64,000 nt of DNA, taken from the NCBI GenBank assembly GCA_028023455.1, contig JAQFVV010006246.1, positions 4,914,363-4,978,362 on the forward strand. Direction: 5' to 3'. The translations under genes were made by a program, and so were the position numbers. Every line of letters starts with the position of its first letter. Within the stretch, counting starts at the first letter, position 1. Source of the stretch: Epiperipatus broadwayi (lineage: Eukaryota; Onychophora; Udeonychophora; Euonychophora; Peripatidae). The notes beneath the pieces were generated by a model. The model saw nothing but the letters and a program-made list of their open reading frames with translations. It was not told the origin of the DNA and did no database searches. This document shows, one piece after another, positions 12,545 through 24,900 of this stretch.

Positions 12545-12960
12545 TATAAGAAGATATATGTAGGGCAAAGTAGTTTGAGCTTAAATGAAGGATAAAGGTA
12601 CATAAAGATAGGATGAAAAATAAATATCTCCGTTCTGTTTTATATATCCATGAAAAAAGTACAGGCCACACTATTAGTTTTAATAAGGTTAAGATTGTCT
12701 TCTTTGAAAGAAATTAAATAAAAAAAAGAAAGAATCTTTATTATTAAAAATTTATGATTCTGAAGGAATTAACTTGTTTAAAAGTTCTTTTAATGTTAAG
12801 GGTGTGTGTGTAATGTAAATGGAATTGTGGGTAATATTTAGTGTAAATTTGTTTTCTTTTGGTCCTTTGCACTTGAGAAGTCTGTTTGTAGCAATAAAAC
12901 CATTGATTGTATTTTAGAGTTTATTTTATTGATTAGTTTAGTTTTAGGCTTTTAAGGTTT
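12545..12960 (+). pseudogene. Penelope-like element 3' end, + strand (inverted partner)
   Basis: The segment matches the GIY-YIG end and 3' tail of the PLE at 57.1-57.5 kb on the same strand: TATGTAGGGCAAAGTAG, AAATATCTCCGTTCTG, ATTTATGATTCTGAAGG and a tail with GCAATAAAACCATTGATTG. It is broken by stops. It lies head-to-head with the - strand PLE at 10480-12540, joined near 12543. Confidence 0.75.
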
Positions 12961-13049
12961 ATATATATAGGTATGTATAAGATCCAAAATGAAATATATG
13001 GATACAAGAGCAAACAGATCAAAAATGAAATATTTAACTATGATAAGTA

Positions 13050-13245
13050 TTTAAGTCTATAACAGAAATGGGTTGGGCATATTGCTGGAAAAGATAACAA
13101 TAGATAGTTGACCAAAGTTTTTAAAATATATCCCAAGAGATTTCAGCAGAGGCCACATATGAGATGAAAAAATATGGAAAGTTTATGAAGAGTTATGATT
13201 AAAACTCGGATAGTTAATGAGTGAAAATGATGTTGATAATGAAAT
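13050..13245 (+). pseudogene. RTE-type LINE, decayed 3' end
   Basis: The frame resembles WVGHIAG...PKRFQQRPHMR, the C-terminal end found in the RTE-type fragment at 51150-51300 (WAGHIAR...RPRERPHVR). Stops and indels break it. It ends in a TGATGTTGATAATG-like tail. Confidence 0.55.
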
Positions 13246-14989
13246 AATTGTAAAAATATATTATTTATATGAATATTTCATTATACTTAATAATAAACTT
13301 GTTACAATTAAATGAAAATAAAGATCCTTAAAAAAAAAAATTTAGATAATAATAAAAAATTGTTTGTATATATGTATAGAAGTGGATATTTTATTGGTAG
13401 TAATAACCAGTTCCCAAAAGTAGTTAAAGGAACGAGTAGGGAGGAATATAAACTTAGTCAGAAAGAGAGAGAGGTCAATAGCATAGGTTTTGTTTTTGAT
13501 CATAAGCGAATTAAACTTAATGATAACAATTTAAAGCTCAAATTTTGTTATCTATATACACATCTACATACAGAGGTATATTAAATATTTTTGTTTGCAT
13601 TAAATGTTTATGAAAGGTAATGAACTTTTGAGATAAATGTTTTAATTAAATCTATTTTGATAAATGTCTTTTTGAAAAATATTTAATTAGTTACTTATGT
13701 TTAAGACCAATTAGTATGTAGATTGATGAATAATCTAGACTTGTTTATCAATTTCATAAATGGTGAAAAAGGTAGAATAATTATTATGAAGTTATATAAA
13801 GGCTAAAAACGACTTGTTTTATTTATTCACCCGTTTCCAGCTCTAGTAAGTAATCTGTTATTTTTCTTGGATATCTTTTTATAATGGAGATAGATTGTTC
13901 ACTGTAGAACCATTGCAGAGTACCAGCAAAACTTCAATGCTTATTAAAATATCTCTGAATAGAAAAGAAAACATGAATGAATAAATAAAAAAACCCTAGC
14001 ATCTTCCTTTCTTGAATTGGCTGCCTCAGCCAAAGTGATATTTGAGTATTATCTTCCATGCTTACCTACTGTTATTCATTCTTAAACTAACTGTAAGAAT
14101 TAGTCAACATAGAAAAATTTACAAAACTGTTATATTTCTCAACTATGGTAACTTGTGTAAGAAATATTGTCAAACTGCAAGTTATTTATATATAATTTTT
14201 TTTTTTACACAGATTTTTTTCTGAAACTTTTAAAGAAAATGAATCATTCATTTAATGATTTAGCAATAGGTTACAGACATAATTTATTTTTCTTTTACTC
14301 AATTTAATTGTGAAAAAATATATAGTATATACATTTTTTTGGTTTATTCATTCGATACAATAATTTTTTTATTATATATTTTTTTTCTGTCAAAAAAGAG
14401 ATGGATCAGAAAGTAATTATGTCATTAATAGAATAATGATTTATTCATAGTTGGAGGAAAGAAAAGAAGAAAAAAAAGTTTTTGAATATATTTCTTTATA
14501 ATAGATACATTATCTTATGTTTCATTGTGAGCCTTCAGGTAGAAATTATTATTTTATTAATAGATTTGAAGTGGATAAAAATGAGCTTATTAAGTCAATT
14601 ATAAATAAAATATTTATTTTTATATGTGCATTAATTACTAAAATAGAATTTCTTGAATATTAGAGCATGAGTATGGTTTGTGTGAATGTACATTTACAAT
14701 GCAAAATTCACATCATTAAGTGCCTGCCTTTGGGAGTGAATCGAAGTATTAATTTTGAAAATTTATATTGATACTGAAAATATCTGAAATTATTCAGGAC
14801 CTCATTTTAATGAGATAAGGTTAACAAGATAGTGTTCAATTATCAGAATTTATTTTTATATTTCAAAAATACTTTATTCATTCTTTGTAAAGAAAACATT
14901 GATTACACTTATTATTATTTTTTACAACATTAATTAAATCATAGTCACTAAATACAACAGCAAAAAAACCCCCCAGATATTACTATTGA

Positions 14990-15730
14990 GGCAAGTGTGT
15001 CATGCTATAGCTTTGAAGATTGAGAGAGTCTCGGCCAGGTTTCTATATATACCTTCTAATCGGAAACTTTTCTATCCCTTTTATTGTTTCTAGCTTATTT
15101 CTAAATGCAATTAGTGGTTTTCTTGAATTTTTTTCATATACACATATGCATCTTGTGCACCATATAGCATAGAGAACAAAGACATCAGCATGTATATTCG
15201 AAAAAAGACCTTTACCAAATTCCTTAAACATATATTCAATATTTTTATTAAATATAACTGGTGCTTCTGCCCTGATCTGGTCAAAGCTGGGGCATGAGAA
15301 ATAAATATGAGATTGGGTTTCGGACTCCCTTTTACAAAGACCACGGAAATCATCTATTGATTGAATCTGTCTTTTATATTTATAAAAAAAATTGATAGGT
15401 AATGCTTCTAAGTTGATCTTAACCAGAAAATCAAACAATTTAGGCTCAAGTGACCAATATCTAAATTTGTGACATAGTTGTTTATTTGTGAGTTTAAGTA
15501 TAGAGTTTTCATGAATTTTTGTGGCTAGCTAAAGTAATAAATATACTTCCCAACAATGATATTTACCTTTTGGGGGAATATAGACAAAATTTTGTATTTC
15601 TAGGACTAAGTTTCTAATAGCCTTTAAATATCTTGTAAGTGGAGGTGGTCTATCTGTAGGTGCGATTTTAAATGCTATTTCCTGGTAAGGAAACATCTCG
15701 GTACATGTTGAGATGATATTAAAGTGATTT
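14990..15730 (-). pseudogene. LINE ORF2 C-terminus, decayed (unassigned clade)
   Basis: The main open segment (15043-15438, 131 codons) has a C-x2-C-like and H/C knuckle region (GLCKRESETQSHIYFSCPSF) followed by an alpha-helical tail with LYAIWCTRCICVYEKN, the usual look of the region after the RT domain in many LINEs. The frame continues upstream on the - strand to about 15.56 kb with one stop (HENSILKLTNKQLCHKFRYW). The RT core itself is not visible. I do not assign a clade. Confidence 0.6.
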
Positions 15731-15945
15731 TTGTAATTTCAAATACTTTTATTGCCATTTCCCTTTGGGGGAATATAGAATATAGACAAGATTTTGTATT
15801 TCTAGAACTAAGTCTCTAATGACCTTTAAATATCCTGTAAGTGGAGGTGGTCTATCTGTAAGTGTGATTTTAAATGGGAAACATCTCGGTACATCTTGAG
15901 ATAATAATAAGTGATTTTTGTATTTCAAATACTTTTATTGAATGT
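15568..15945. repeat. tandem duplication, two copies of about 190 bp
   Basis: Each copy begins with TTTGGGGGAATATAGA (near 15568 and 15762) and includes GTGGAGGTGGTCTATCTGTA and AAACATCTCGGTACAT. The second copy has a small internal deletion. The repeat overlaps the upstream part of the LINE relic read on the - strand. Confidence 0.75.
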
Positions 15946-16140
15946 AGACCCAGGCTATGTCATAGTCGAATACTAGTAAAATGATATGAAGAATTAGATG
16001 CAGAGTTGTACATGTTATGGAAAAGTATTGCTTATAATATAGCCATCTACTATTGGTCTGTCCTTGAAAATACTTAGTGTTAGTCATGTCTATTTATTTG
16101 AGTTAAGAATTTACCATGGATTTATTTCTGTTTGCTTTTG

Positions 16141-16436
16141 TGGAATGTTAACATAGTACTTCTATATATTTAATTTGTTATTTTACACGGCTCACATTTT
16201 TATTTAAGGATCTAGAACTATATATGTAATGACATGAGTCTATGTACTTTTTAGTAATTTTATTGTTTATTGTGGAATGTTAACATATTACTTTTATATA
16301 TTCAATTTGTTATTTTACATGGTTCACATTTTTGATTAAGGATCTAGAATTACATATTTAATGACATGAGTCTATGTACTTTTTAGTAATTTTATTGTTC
16401 ATTCTGGAATGTTAACATATTACTTCTATATTGTAC
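16141..16436. repeat. 132-bp tandem repeat, two copies plus a partial third
   Basis: TGGAATGTTAACATA starts at 16141, 16273 and 16405, an exact 132-bp period. Units contain GACATGAGTCTATGTACTTT. A dispersed copy of the unit lies at about 19815-19925. Confidence 0.85.
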
Positions 16437-17748
16437 TGGTCAAAACATGTTGATCCATCTAACATGAGCTGGAACTCACAAAATATACTTCAAACTCAGT
16501 CAAGCCCGAGATTTAGGTCAGGGACCAACCTGTATTTGAACCCATTAAGCTCCAGATCATACACCTTATGAATAACATAATGATGGCACATAAGAATTTA
16601 TTCTTAAGTCCAGCCCACTATAAGAGTGAAGAAGACAATGAGACATATATTAACTACATTAGAACTGAACTAAAATAAGTATATGCATGGTTGTACGTAT
16701 GGAAGTGAAGAAAAGGGAATTCGAATGACTCAGATAAGTTAGACATTAAAAAAAAATAGTTTAATATAACAAATTAATTATATACATTAATGTGTGCGTA
16801 AATGAGCGGTTTACCAAACGGTAGATAATTACATATTGGGATTCACGCTGATGATTCTCATATACTCTTTTATCAACTAAATATTATATATACATTAACA
16901 TACATCTTTGGTAGATATGGTATTAAGATGCCAATCATGTATTAGAAAGATTGCATAAAACACTGTAACTAATACATTATTTCAGGGAGCATTCCGAAAT
17001 TCATTTCATATATAAGAAAAACTATTTTCACGCCATGTTGGTCGTGAATGAATAAAATACATTTAACAATTATATTTGATTATTTAACAAACTATTTCTT
17101 GAAAATTTTTTAAATTAACATTTAAAAGGCAGAATGCTTGATTTTCCCCAAGGCACATACTCTTAAATACAGAAATAATAAATTATTACGGTGGGATTGT
17201 ATAATAGGGCTGAAATGACATTTTAAATTAATAACACAAGTAATAATAGGCATTTACATATATTTTGGAGCAGAGTGCACTTTTAATATTATAACATTAA
17301 AACTAAGTCATGAAGCTAAAGAAATAATAAATTAGGAGATGACAGTACTGACATGACGGCAAAGAAATAAAAGATAAAGTCATGCTTCTGGATGAAAAAT
17401 GAAGCCTAAGACCCCCTTTTTAGGGCAGTGCTTAGAGAAAAGTAGTTAGGCATGATGTGGGCTGGGCATCATGGAATCAACTATGTCCAAATGCCTTTTT
17501 TTATGGAAAAGGTCCCAGGAAACTCAACTATCCGCAGGTCAGGACATAAGGAGAAATACATGGGTTCCATCTTGTCGCAACCCCCAGGTTAGAAGCACGC
17601 ATACATATTCACGAAGATAAGCCGTATATCAGTAACGCATTATGAATAAATGTCTCTAACAACATTGAATAGGATTTATTGCTCTGAAATAAATGACCCC
17701 TTGTTTTAATGCCATAATTTATACAAATGATATGCTATGCCGCTATAA

Positions 17749-18116
17749 CAGGGGTCCCCAACCTTTTTGCACTTATGAGCACATTCTATAATACCGGCCA
17801 GGTGGCGGGCACCATTTATTTTTTCAATGTAAATTTATAGTTGGATATTGTTAATAATACACATAATGTACAAAAAAATATTTATTTCAAAAATAAAATT
17901 TTGTCATATAATTAACGTTTATATTTTTACATTGTAAAAGTATAGTATGCCCTACAATTTGATTACAATATAATACAATAATTTATAAGAAATTTTAAAA
18001 ATTAAATTTATTTGTATCAGATAAATAATTTTTTATCGTGTTCGGATAGCAGCGGGCACACGTAAAATAGTCTGCAGGCTTCATGGTGCCCGCGAGCATA
18101 GGGTTGGGGACCCCTG
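17749..18116 (+). mobile_element. hAT-type MITE, copy 3 (longest)
   Basis: The 368-bp element starts CAGGGGTCCCCAACC and ends GGTTGGGGACCCCTG, perfect 15-bp terminal inverted repeats. It is flanked by a perfect 8-bp duplication CGCTATAA (17741-17748 and 18117-18124). There is no coding capacity. Confidence 0.95.
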
Positions 18117-19744
18117 CGCTATAATATGTATAGAGAGAAGATTTTCTTTAATAAAAAAATACATTACCATTTTACCCCCTTTTTTTCTGCTGTTTAAAAT
18201 AATTCAATCCCCACCTTCGTAGATTTTGATAATAACTAGAATATTTAAATAATTGATATTTTAAGAGTATGAAAAATAAAAAACTAGTAGTTGTATAGAA
18301 AACAACTAATAGGTCACCCTTTTAGAATTTAAATAAGATTTTAAAAGATTTCAAAGTATTAATTAGCTTGAGTAATAGATTTACTCCATGTAGAATTATT
18401 TCATTCTATTTGAAGTTGAACAAATAAGAATTTTGGTAATAAAAACCAACATGAAATTTTGCCTCATAAAAACAATCTGGTGAGCATCTTAATTAATCAT
18501 ACATTATGATTTGAGGGGATGTTAATAATCTTAATTCATGGAGATTTAATTAAAAGGAGGAAAGAAAAGAGTTTGAGAAATTCAGCTCGTCAGATTGCTT
18601 GAGATTGGCATATTAATAATAATAAAAGCATACATATAAAGTCATGTAATAACTACATATAAATAATTGACTGCACCAAAGTTAAAGAAAGTTAGAGCAT
18701 ATGAGATAGGATTAGATTAAAACAAAAATCATTTGAGAGCAATTTACATATTAGAGATAAAATTAAACAATAAGTTAGGATAAATCTTGATAGCAGGATT
18801 CGAGATTAGTTAGATTAGCTTTACTTTGTGGCATGAAATACTGATTACCTTGCATATTTCGTAGAGAGTTCATTTAAAAAAGTCTGGCTCATGCACGGCA
18901 GTTCAAGGATCCATGCAAGTTCTTAGGTAACAGCAAACTTCTGATCAGCATTCCAAAATTCTCAGGTTGGGCTTTTACTTCATTCTGCGGCAGTGGAAGA
19001 CGACCTCCACGGGTCGGGAAAGGTGATGGGCTTTCTACTCGATCATCATTTTTAATTTCACACTAGTGTGGATTATGTTAACAACACAGTTTTCTCAATA
19101 ATAGGTAACCTTAAAATCAGCCCATTTTATATCCCAGTCAGATATTTGTGGAATGCTTTTAACTTTTTATTTCTAGCTCAAACTCTAAATTTCGATCTAA
19201 CAAAGTCTTATATTTTCTTTATCCACTGTTCTTGAAGATGCAATCATTAAATAATGTTCCAAAAATATATTCAAATCCATTTCCAGAATGGAAATAGATT
19301 TGACAAAAATGTTTAGAATAAAAGTACTATCCATTAATCTTATTCCCCATTTTATTTTCAGTAAAAACTTTAGTTAAAAATTCCTTCCTGAGATTAAATC
19401 AATATTATATTTCCCCTCTTTAATTATTTTTGGACAATTAATGTTTGCATCTTCCATCTTGGATTTTACAAAAATACACAGTTTGTTAAAAAAAAAAATT
19501 TAAAAAGAAAGTTTTATAAACGATGTATAATAAAATATTTATAAAATTAATATTTTGTTAGTATGTTTGCTCCTGTAATATATATATATATCTGAGCTGC
19601 ACCTATGTATTTTAATGTGAAGAAAACAAATTAATAATAATAATAAAAAATATTGAAAAGCTGAAATTTATAATTTTGGTGCGCTTCTTAGAAATATATA
19701 CATGAAATATATATACACAACTAAAGGAGTGGGATAGGACATAA

Positions 19745-19925
19745 GGTTTGAATATCGGTTAGTAGTTAGTGGATAGAACCATGAAGCTCAATCTTGGGTT
19801 AAGATTGACTGCTTCAATATATTTAATTTGTTATTTTACATGGCTCACATTTTTGATTAATGATCTAGAATTATATATTTAATGACATGATTCTATGTAC
19901 TTTTTAGTAATTTTATTGTTTAATT
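19745..19925 (+). repeat. LINE or SINE head plus a dispersed copy of the 132-bp repeat
   Basis: About 19770-19815 (ATGAAGCTCAATCTTGG...GATTGACTGCTTCAATATA) matches, in the opposite orientation, the segment at 21905-21960 just upstream of the RTE endonuclease relic. It is followed directly by a copy of the 16.1-kb tandem unit (19815-19925). Confidence 0.5.
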
Positions 19926-20939
19926 TAATCTATAAGTTATAACAACTCTGATATCTTTTGTGTTATGCAATATAGACACTACTGTTAAGATAATGATCTA
20001 AAATGATTGGAAAACTTTAAAACTATAATAAAAAAATCATGCCAATTATGAGAGATTATATAAAAACCTCAGATAAAATTAATCTCCAAAACAGCTTATT
20101 TCAAAATCATGATCACATACACTCATAAGTTAAATTTACAATAGTACATGTAATGTGCTCACATTGTTAGAGTTGCATTAGAGTCAACCATATAATGATT
20201 GTTAGAATAAATAAACTTAGTATTTAAACCTGGAAGTCAATTAATTAAAGAAAGAGATTATTCATGGAGGATAAAAATGAAAGCTAAATTCATTTAAAAT
20301 ATCTATTGTTACTACATAATATCATTGCAAACCTGATAAAAAGAAAAGTTACTCCTATGGAAAATTAATAAATTTGTTATATTAATTGAAATAGAGGATA
20401 TTAGCTATCAATCAATGCTGACATTATTAATAATCTTGTGTGGAAATAAATTTAGTGTAATACTTGTTAAAATAATGTTTTCTTATGTGGGTGTTCTTTA
20501 TTGATGTTTCATTAAATATATACATAAAGAAAAAGTGATCTGATCTATGTCCGGAAATAATTATGATATGTGATGATTATGGAATGAAATGGAGAAAAAG
20601 TGAGAAGCCTTCAAAGGTAATAGTTTACTTTTTCTTTTACTGCTAGTTTATTTTAAAGTGCGGAAGGAGACTATATTAGCTATACTATCATATAGTCCAT
20701 CAAAGCAACCCAAGATAAAAGAGTACAGGCCCAAGAAGACAAGTCAAACCATCTTCCAAGTTTGGAAGAATCTGATGATATGCAATTGAATATCAAGAAT
20801 AGCTGAAAACAAAACAATCCAGAATATAAGAATGTACTTGTCCAACCATTACAATACATATACAGTATTGAAATTTGTTATATATAATTTCATTCATTCA
20901 AAAGGGTTTTCCATAATATTTATAAAAGTCTCAGTAGAA

Positions 20940-21960
20940 ATTTAATTGGTCAATTGCTCCTTCTTTCTACCAGCTATCCTTGTTGCAGTTTTTAAAAGTG
21001 TATCAGTTATTTTCCTATTAATTTCATTTAAATCTAAATCATGTTCAACACCTGCTAATTTAAATTTATTAGAATATTTCTGAATATTAGGAATATCAAC
21101 TGTTAAATTCATTATTCTTAATAATTTTTGTCTCTCTAATTTTGCATTAACATGTAGCTTATATCTCACTAATCGATGATCACTTCCTGTGTTGAATTTA
21201 TTAAGAACATTACAATCGTGACATATGTTTTTCTATTAGTTAAAATATAATCCAATTCTGCTGTAATTTCATTTGGATTCTTCCATATCCATTTTCTTTT
21301 AATGTTTTTCTCAAAAAAATAATTCATAATATGTTTTTCTTTTTCGGCAAACTCCACAAGTTTATATCCTGTCATTTCTGTTACCATAATCAAATTTATC
21401 TATAGTATTTTCATCTTTCAGTTGTTAATTAATTCTAGCATTAAAGTCTTCCATAACAATTTTAAAATGTTTTTCTGATCAAAAGCCTTTTATATATCCA
21501 TATAAAAGTCCTCTACTACTTCATCACTATGAGAACTTGGAGTATAATCTCCACAATATTGTTCTTCCACTTTTTATTTATAATAATCCTACTTCACTTG
21601 TACTTCCAATATTTATGTATTTGTAGTAGAGTAAATGCCCACTTTTTAAATCAATTGTCTACTTTTTTTCACAAAGTCAAAATAATATCTCACTTAATAT
21701 GAGACAGTTCTTTTACCAATTCTTGTAATCTTCCTTCACTTAAAAATGATCTGCAGTTATAAGTACCTAAATAAAAGGTCATCCCACAACAGCCTAAGTC
21801 CATGATCAGGGAATTCTTAGCACTCTTTGCCATTAACTGATGCTTTGGCTGGTGACTATAGTCCCCTGGAGGCTATGATTTATTTTTGTTTGTAATGATT
21901 GTATATATTGAAGCAGTCAATCTGATACTCAGATTGAACTTCATAGCCCACTCAGAATCT
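20940..21960 (-). pseudogene. RTE-type LINE, apurinic endonuclease part, decayed
   Basis: Read on the - strand from about 21780: a GTYNCRSFLSEGRLQELV block (the RTE N-terminal endonuclease start), then after stops a region around 21.2-21.39 kb with KLVEFAEKEKHIMNYFFEKN and ITAELDYILTNRK, then 20942-21169 with LVRYKLHVNAKLERQKLL. These are the usual conserved strings of RTE-clade endonucleases. Stops and at least one frameshift break it, and the RT half is missing. Confidence 0.75.
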
Positions 21961-24900
21961 CCCATCACCAAACCATATTAAAATTCATCCTTATGCATAT
22001 GTACGCATTTATTAATACATTTTTTTGCTTAATTATTAAAATAATCACTGACATAGATATGTATAAATATCTTAATCTGAACACCTTCAATAAATAAATA
22101 TTTTATTATTTTAATTTGTATATGTGCGTAATAGATAATGAGGGGAGATTATTTGTAAAATATTTATAATATCAAAATATGCTATATTAATGTGTATTTT
22201 AAAAATTATGTTAAATTTTATTATTTATTTTAATAATGGCGGTCGGAAAAGGCTGATGCAACCTGTTGATTATTCTCTAATGCAATTAAGTCAATTAATT
22301 GGAAATCCATTAGTCCAAATTAAAATGTTATAATTTTATAAAACTAATGTAAGATCCATTAATGGAAGTTTTATCCATTCCAAATTTGTTTAAAATCTCA
22401 GATTATATTTTAAAACAATCATTCGAGAAATTCTTATCAGGATTACATTGTCTTAAAACTTACCAGAATAAAGGCGTGCATCTGGGCTGCAAATTGCAGA
22501 TTGATAAAGTGTATAAAATGCCTTAAGTCAAATAGTTAAAAGCATTCCAGAACAACTTAAAAATGGTATAAATAGTGCTGGATTTGAACATCCAGAAAGA
22601 ACAAGTAATTGAATAAGAGCAATGGTAAGCCAAATCCATGCTTGTTTCGTCTCTGATTCAATGTACTGTGAGTAGAAAAAAAACCTCACCTTTTCTCACC
22701 GTTCCAAAATGTCATTTTGCCCGATGTCATCGCCCAGGATTCGGACACCCATGAACTATTGCTATGTACCTATATGCTAAATAATGAAAGTGCTACCTTT
22801 CTGACCAAATATAATAAAAACTAGATCTAGCCTTCGATGGATTCTTAAAATCAACCAAGAATCACCGCTATTAATGAACAAGGTAACAAATTCATGATGT
22901 TGCTATAATTAGTAAACTTACATGAACAATCTCAACTTTAAACTAAAATTTCTTGTCTAACCATTCCTTTATATGTAATGTAGTTTTTTTTTAGCTGATC
23001 TGAAGATCAGAAATATCTTAACAACTAATATAATTTGTCAACTCTTACCTGATCTATTAAAATGTGTTCAACTCTCTATAATCTCTCTTAATATTTCTTC
23101 TATTATTGAGTCTCTAATAAATAATTATCAATGTCTTATTTCACTTCGTGCGGCAACAATATTTCATAATTTTTGACTATTATATTTTATATTTTTGTAT
23201 TTTAAATAATATGCCAATATGTTCACTCTTTCTTCTTAAATTCCCCCCTTTCTTTTATGGGGAGATAAAGTTTTAGTTAAAAACAAATTTTGTTATTTTC
23301 ATTAGAGCAAACGCCAGTTTAGGAGAAAACATTTTAATTATCTCATAAGGTTATAATCTAAAAACAGAGTAGAAATCTGTTCTTTTTTCCAAGAAATGTT
23401 TTTCCTAATTTAATTTAATAGCGCTAGTTTAAAATCGTGAATGTGTTTATTTAAATTTAATATCTTATTTGATAAATAACCACCACCTAACTCCTATATA
23501 TGTAAAATTATTTGTAATTGTGATAAAAGCACTTAGAACAGAATATTCATGTTTGTCTCAACGTTTATGGGAAGTTATTGTGTAAAGTAATTTAACAAAG
23601 GGGAGGGGGATTCTCAATATCCAGTATGTTATTATTTTTATTAATGAATTTAAGTTTTCCATTACTATTTAGTATTCTAATCATACCATTACGCTGGATA
23701 TTCCATAATATATAGGTATTAATTAATAAATTCTTATTTTAAAAGTTTTATATGTATATGCTTCCAAGCGTTGCATGCATACTGGCCTCCTCATTTGTTT
23801 ATATATATTTGTGCTTTATTCCACTGGGTGTATCGGAAAGCGAAGCTCGTCTCATATTTCCAAGTTCAAGAACCAGGTTCTTAAACCCTCTGGGGGCTTA
23901 TTTTGGCGCTTGAGCTAGCTCTGTATGGGATCGCTCCAGGACAAACCGACTCACAGAAATAGCTGACTGTTCTTCATTTAATAGCCGATTCTGCCAAAGT
24001 CTGCAGACATAAATCAGTTTTTTTCTTCTTCAATGATTTTCGGAAGCAACTTCTAGGATCCGTGACTGAATCACATAAATCACCACCATGTATGCACTGC
24101 TCTCATAAGTTCTAGTTCCAAATAAAACCTATGAATATCTCTAAACTGTAATGTTCTGATTCTACTAAGCAGATTTCTTTGATATTTATTAATATTTTTA
24201 TGCGTGCGTCAATTTGCGACACAATTATATATATTCTAAATTAATTCCCACAGACGTTCTTACTCAGCATAAGCTGAGATTCCTTCATTTATTAATGATA
24301 ATCATCTTTCAATAATAAAAGAATCTTTATTAATTAAATTCGGTCAAGTGCTATATTTTGTTCTTCTTTCTGGGGATGGACTTAAGAGTCATTTATATAC
24401 TTGTATATAGCGCTGTTAAATTGTATTTATAGATATTGTAGTTTCTCAATTATTGGCGTATAGATCAGCCTCAATAAAATAATACATTAATGCATATATT
24501 TGTCATTTCTTAAATAATAAAAGATAAATCTCCTTCTATAAATGTAAAGAGGCCAATGATGATTAAAGGAGAATTGTAATCAAATTGCTTACGCATATGT
24601 TATTTAAATTAATAAATTTTACATATATAATAACTTTCAGAATCATTGTTTTATTTATTTAAAATATTATATTAATAAATTATGCTTGCTCTGATTAGAT
24701 GATCTCCTGCTAATCCTATCTATATAATTAATGTGAAAAGTCCAATTTTAAATATATTAATATCAAATAAATCATAATCACATACCCTATCTCTTTTTGT
24801 TATAAACAATGAGGTTCTTTATCTTTTAAATATATCAAATCTTATAATAAATGCTTCACTATACAATCATTACAATTAGTCTGTTTGTGTCTCCACTTTG

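Noticed and set aside
16141-16436. CRISPR-like array
   Set aside because: Units are contiguous 132-bp tandem repeats without spacers, in an animal genome.
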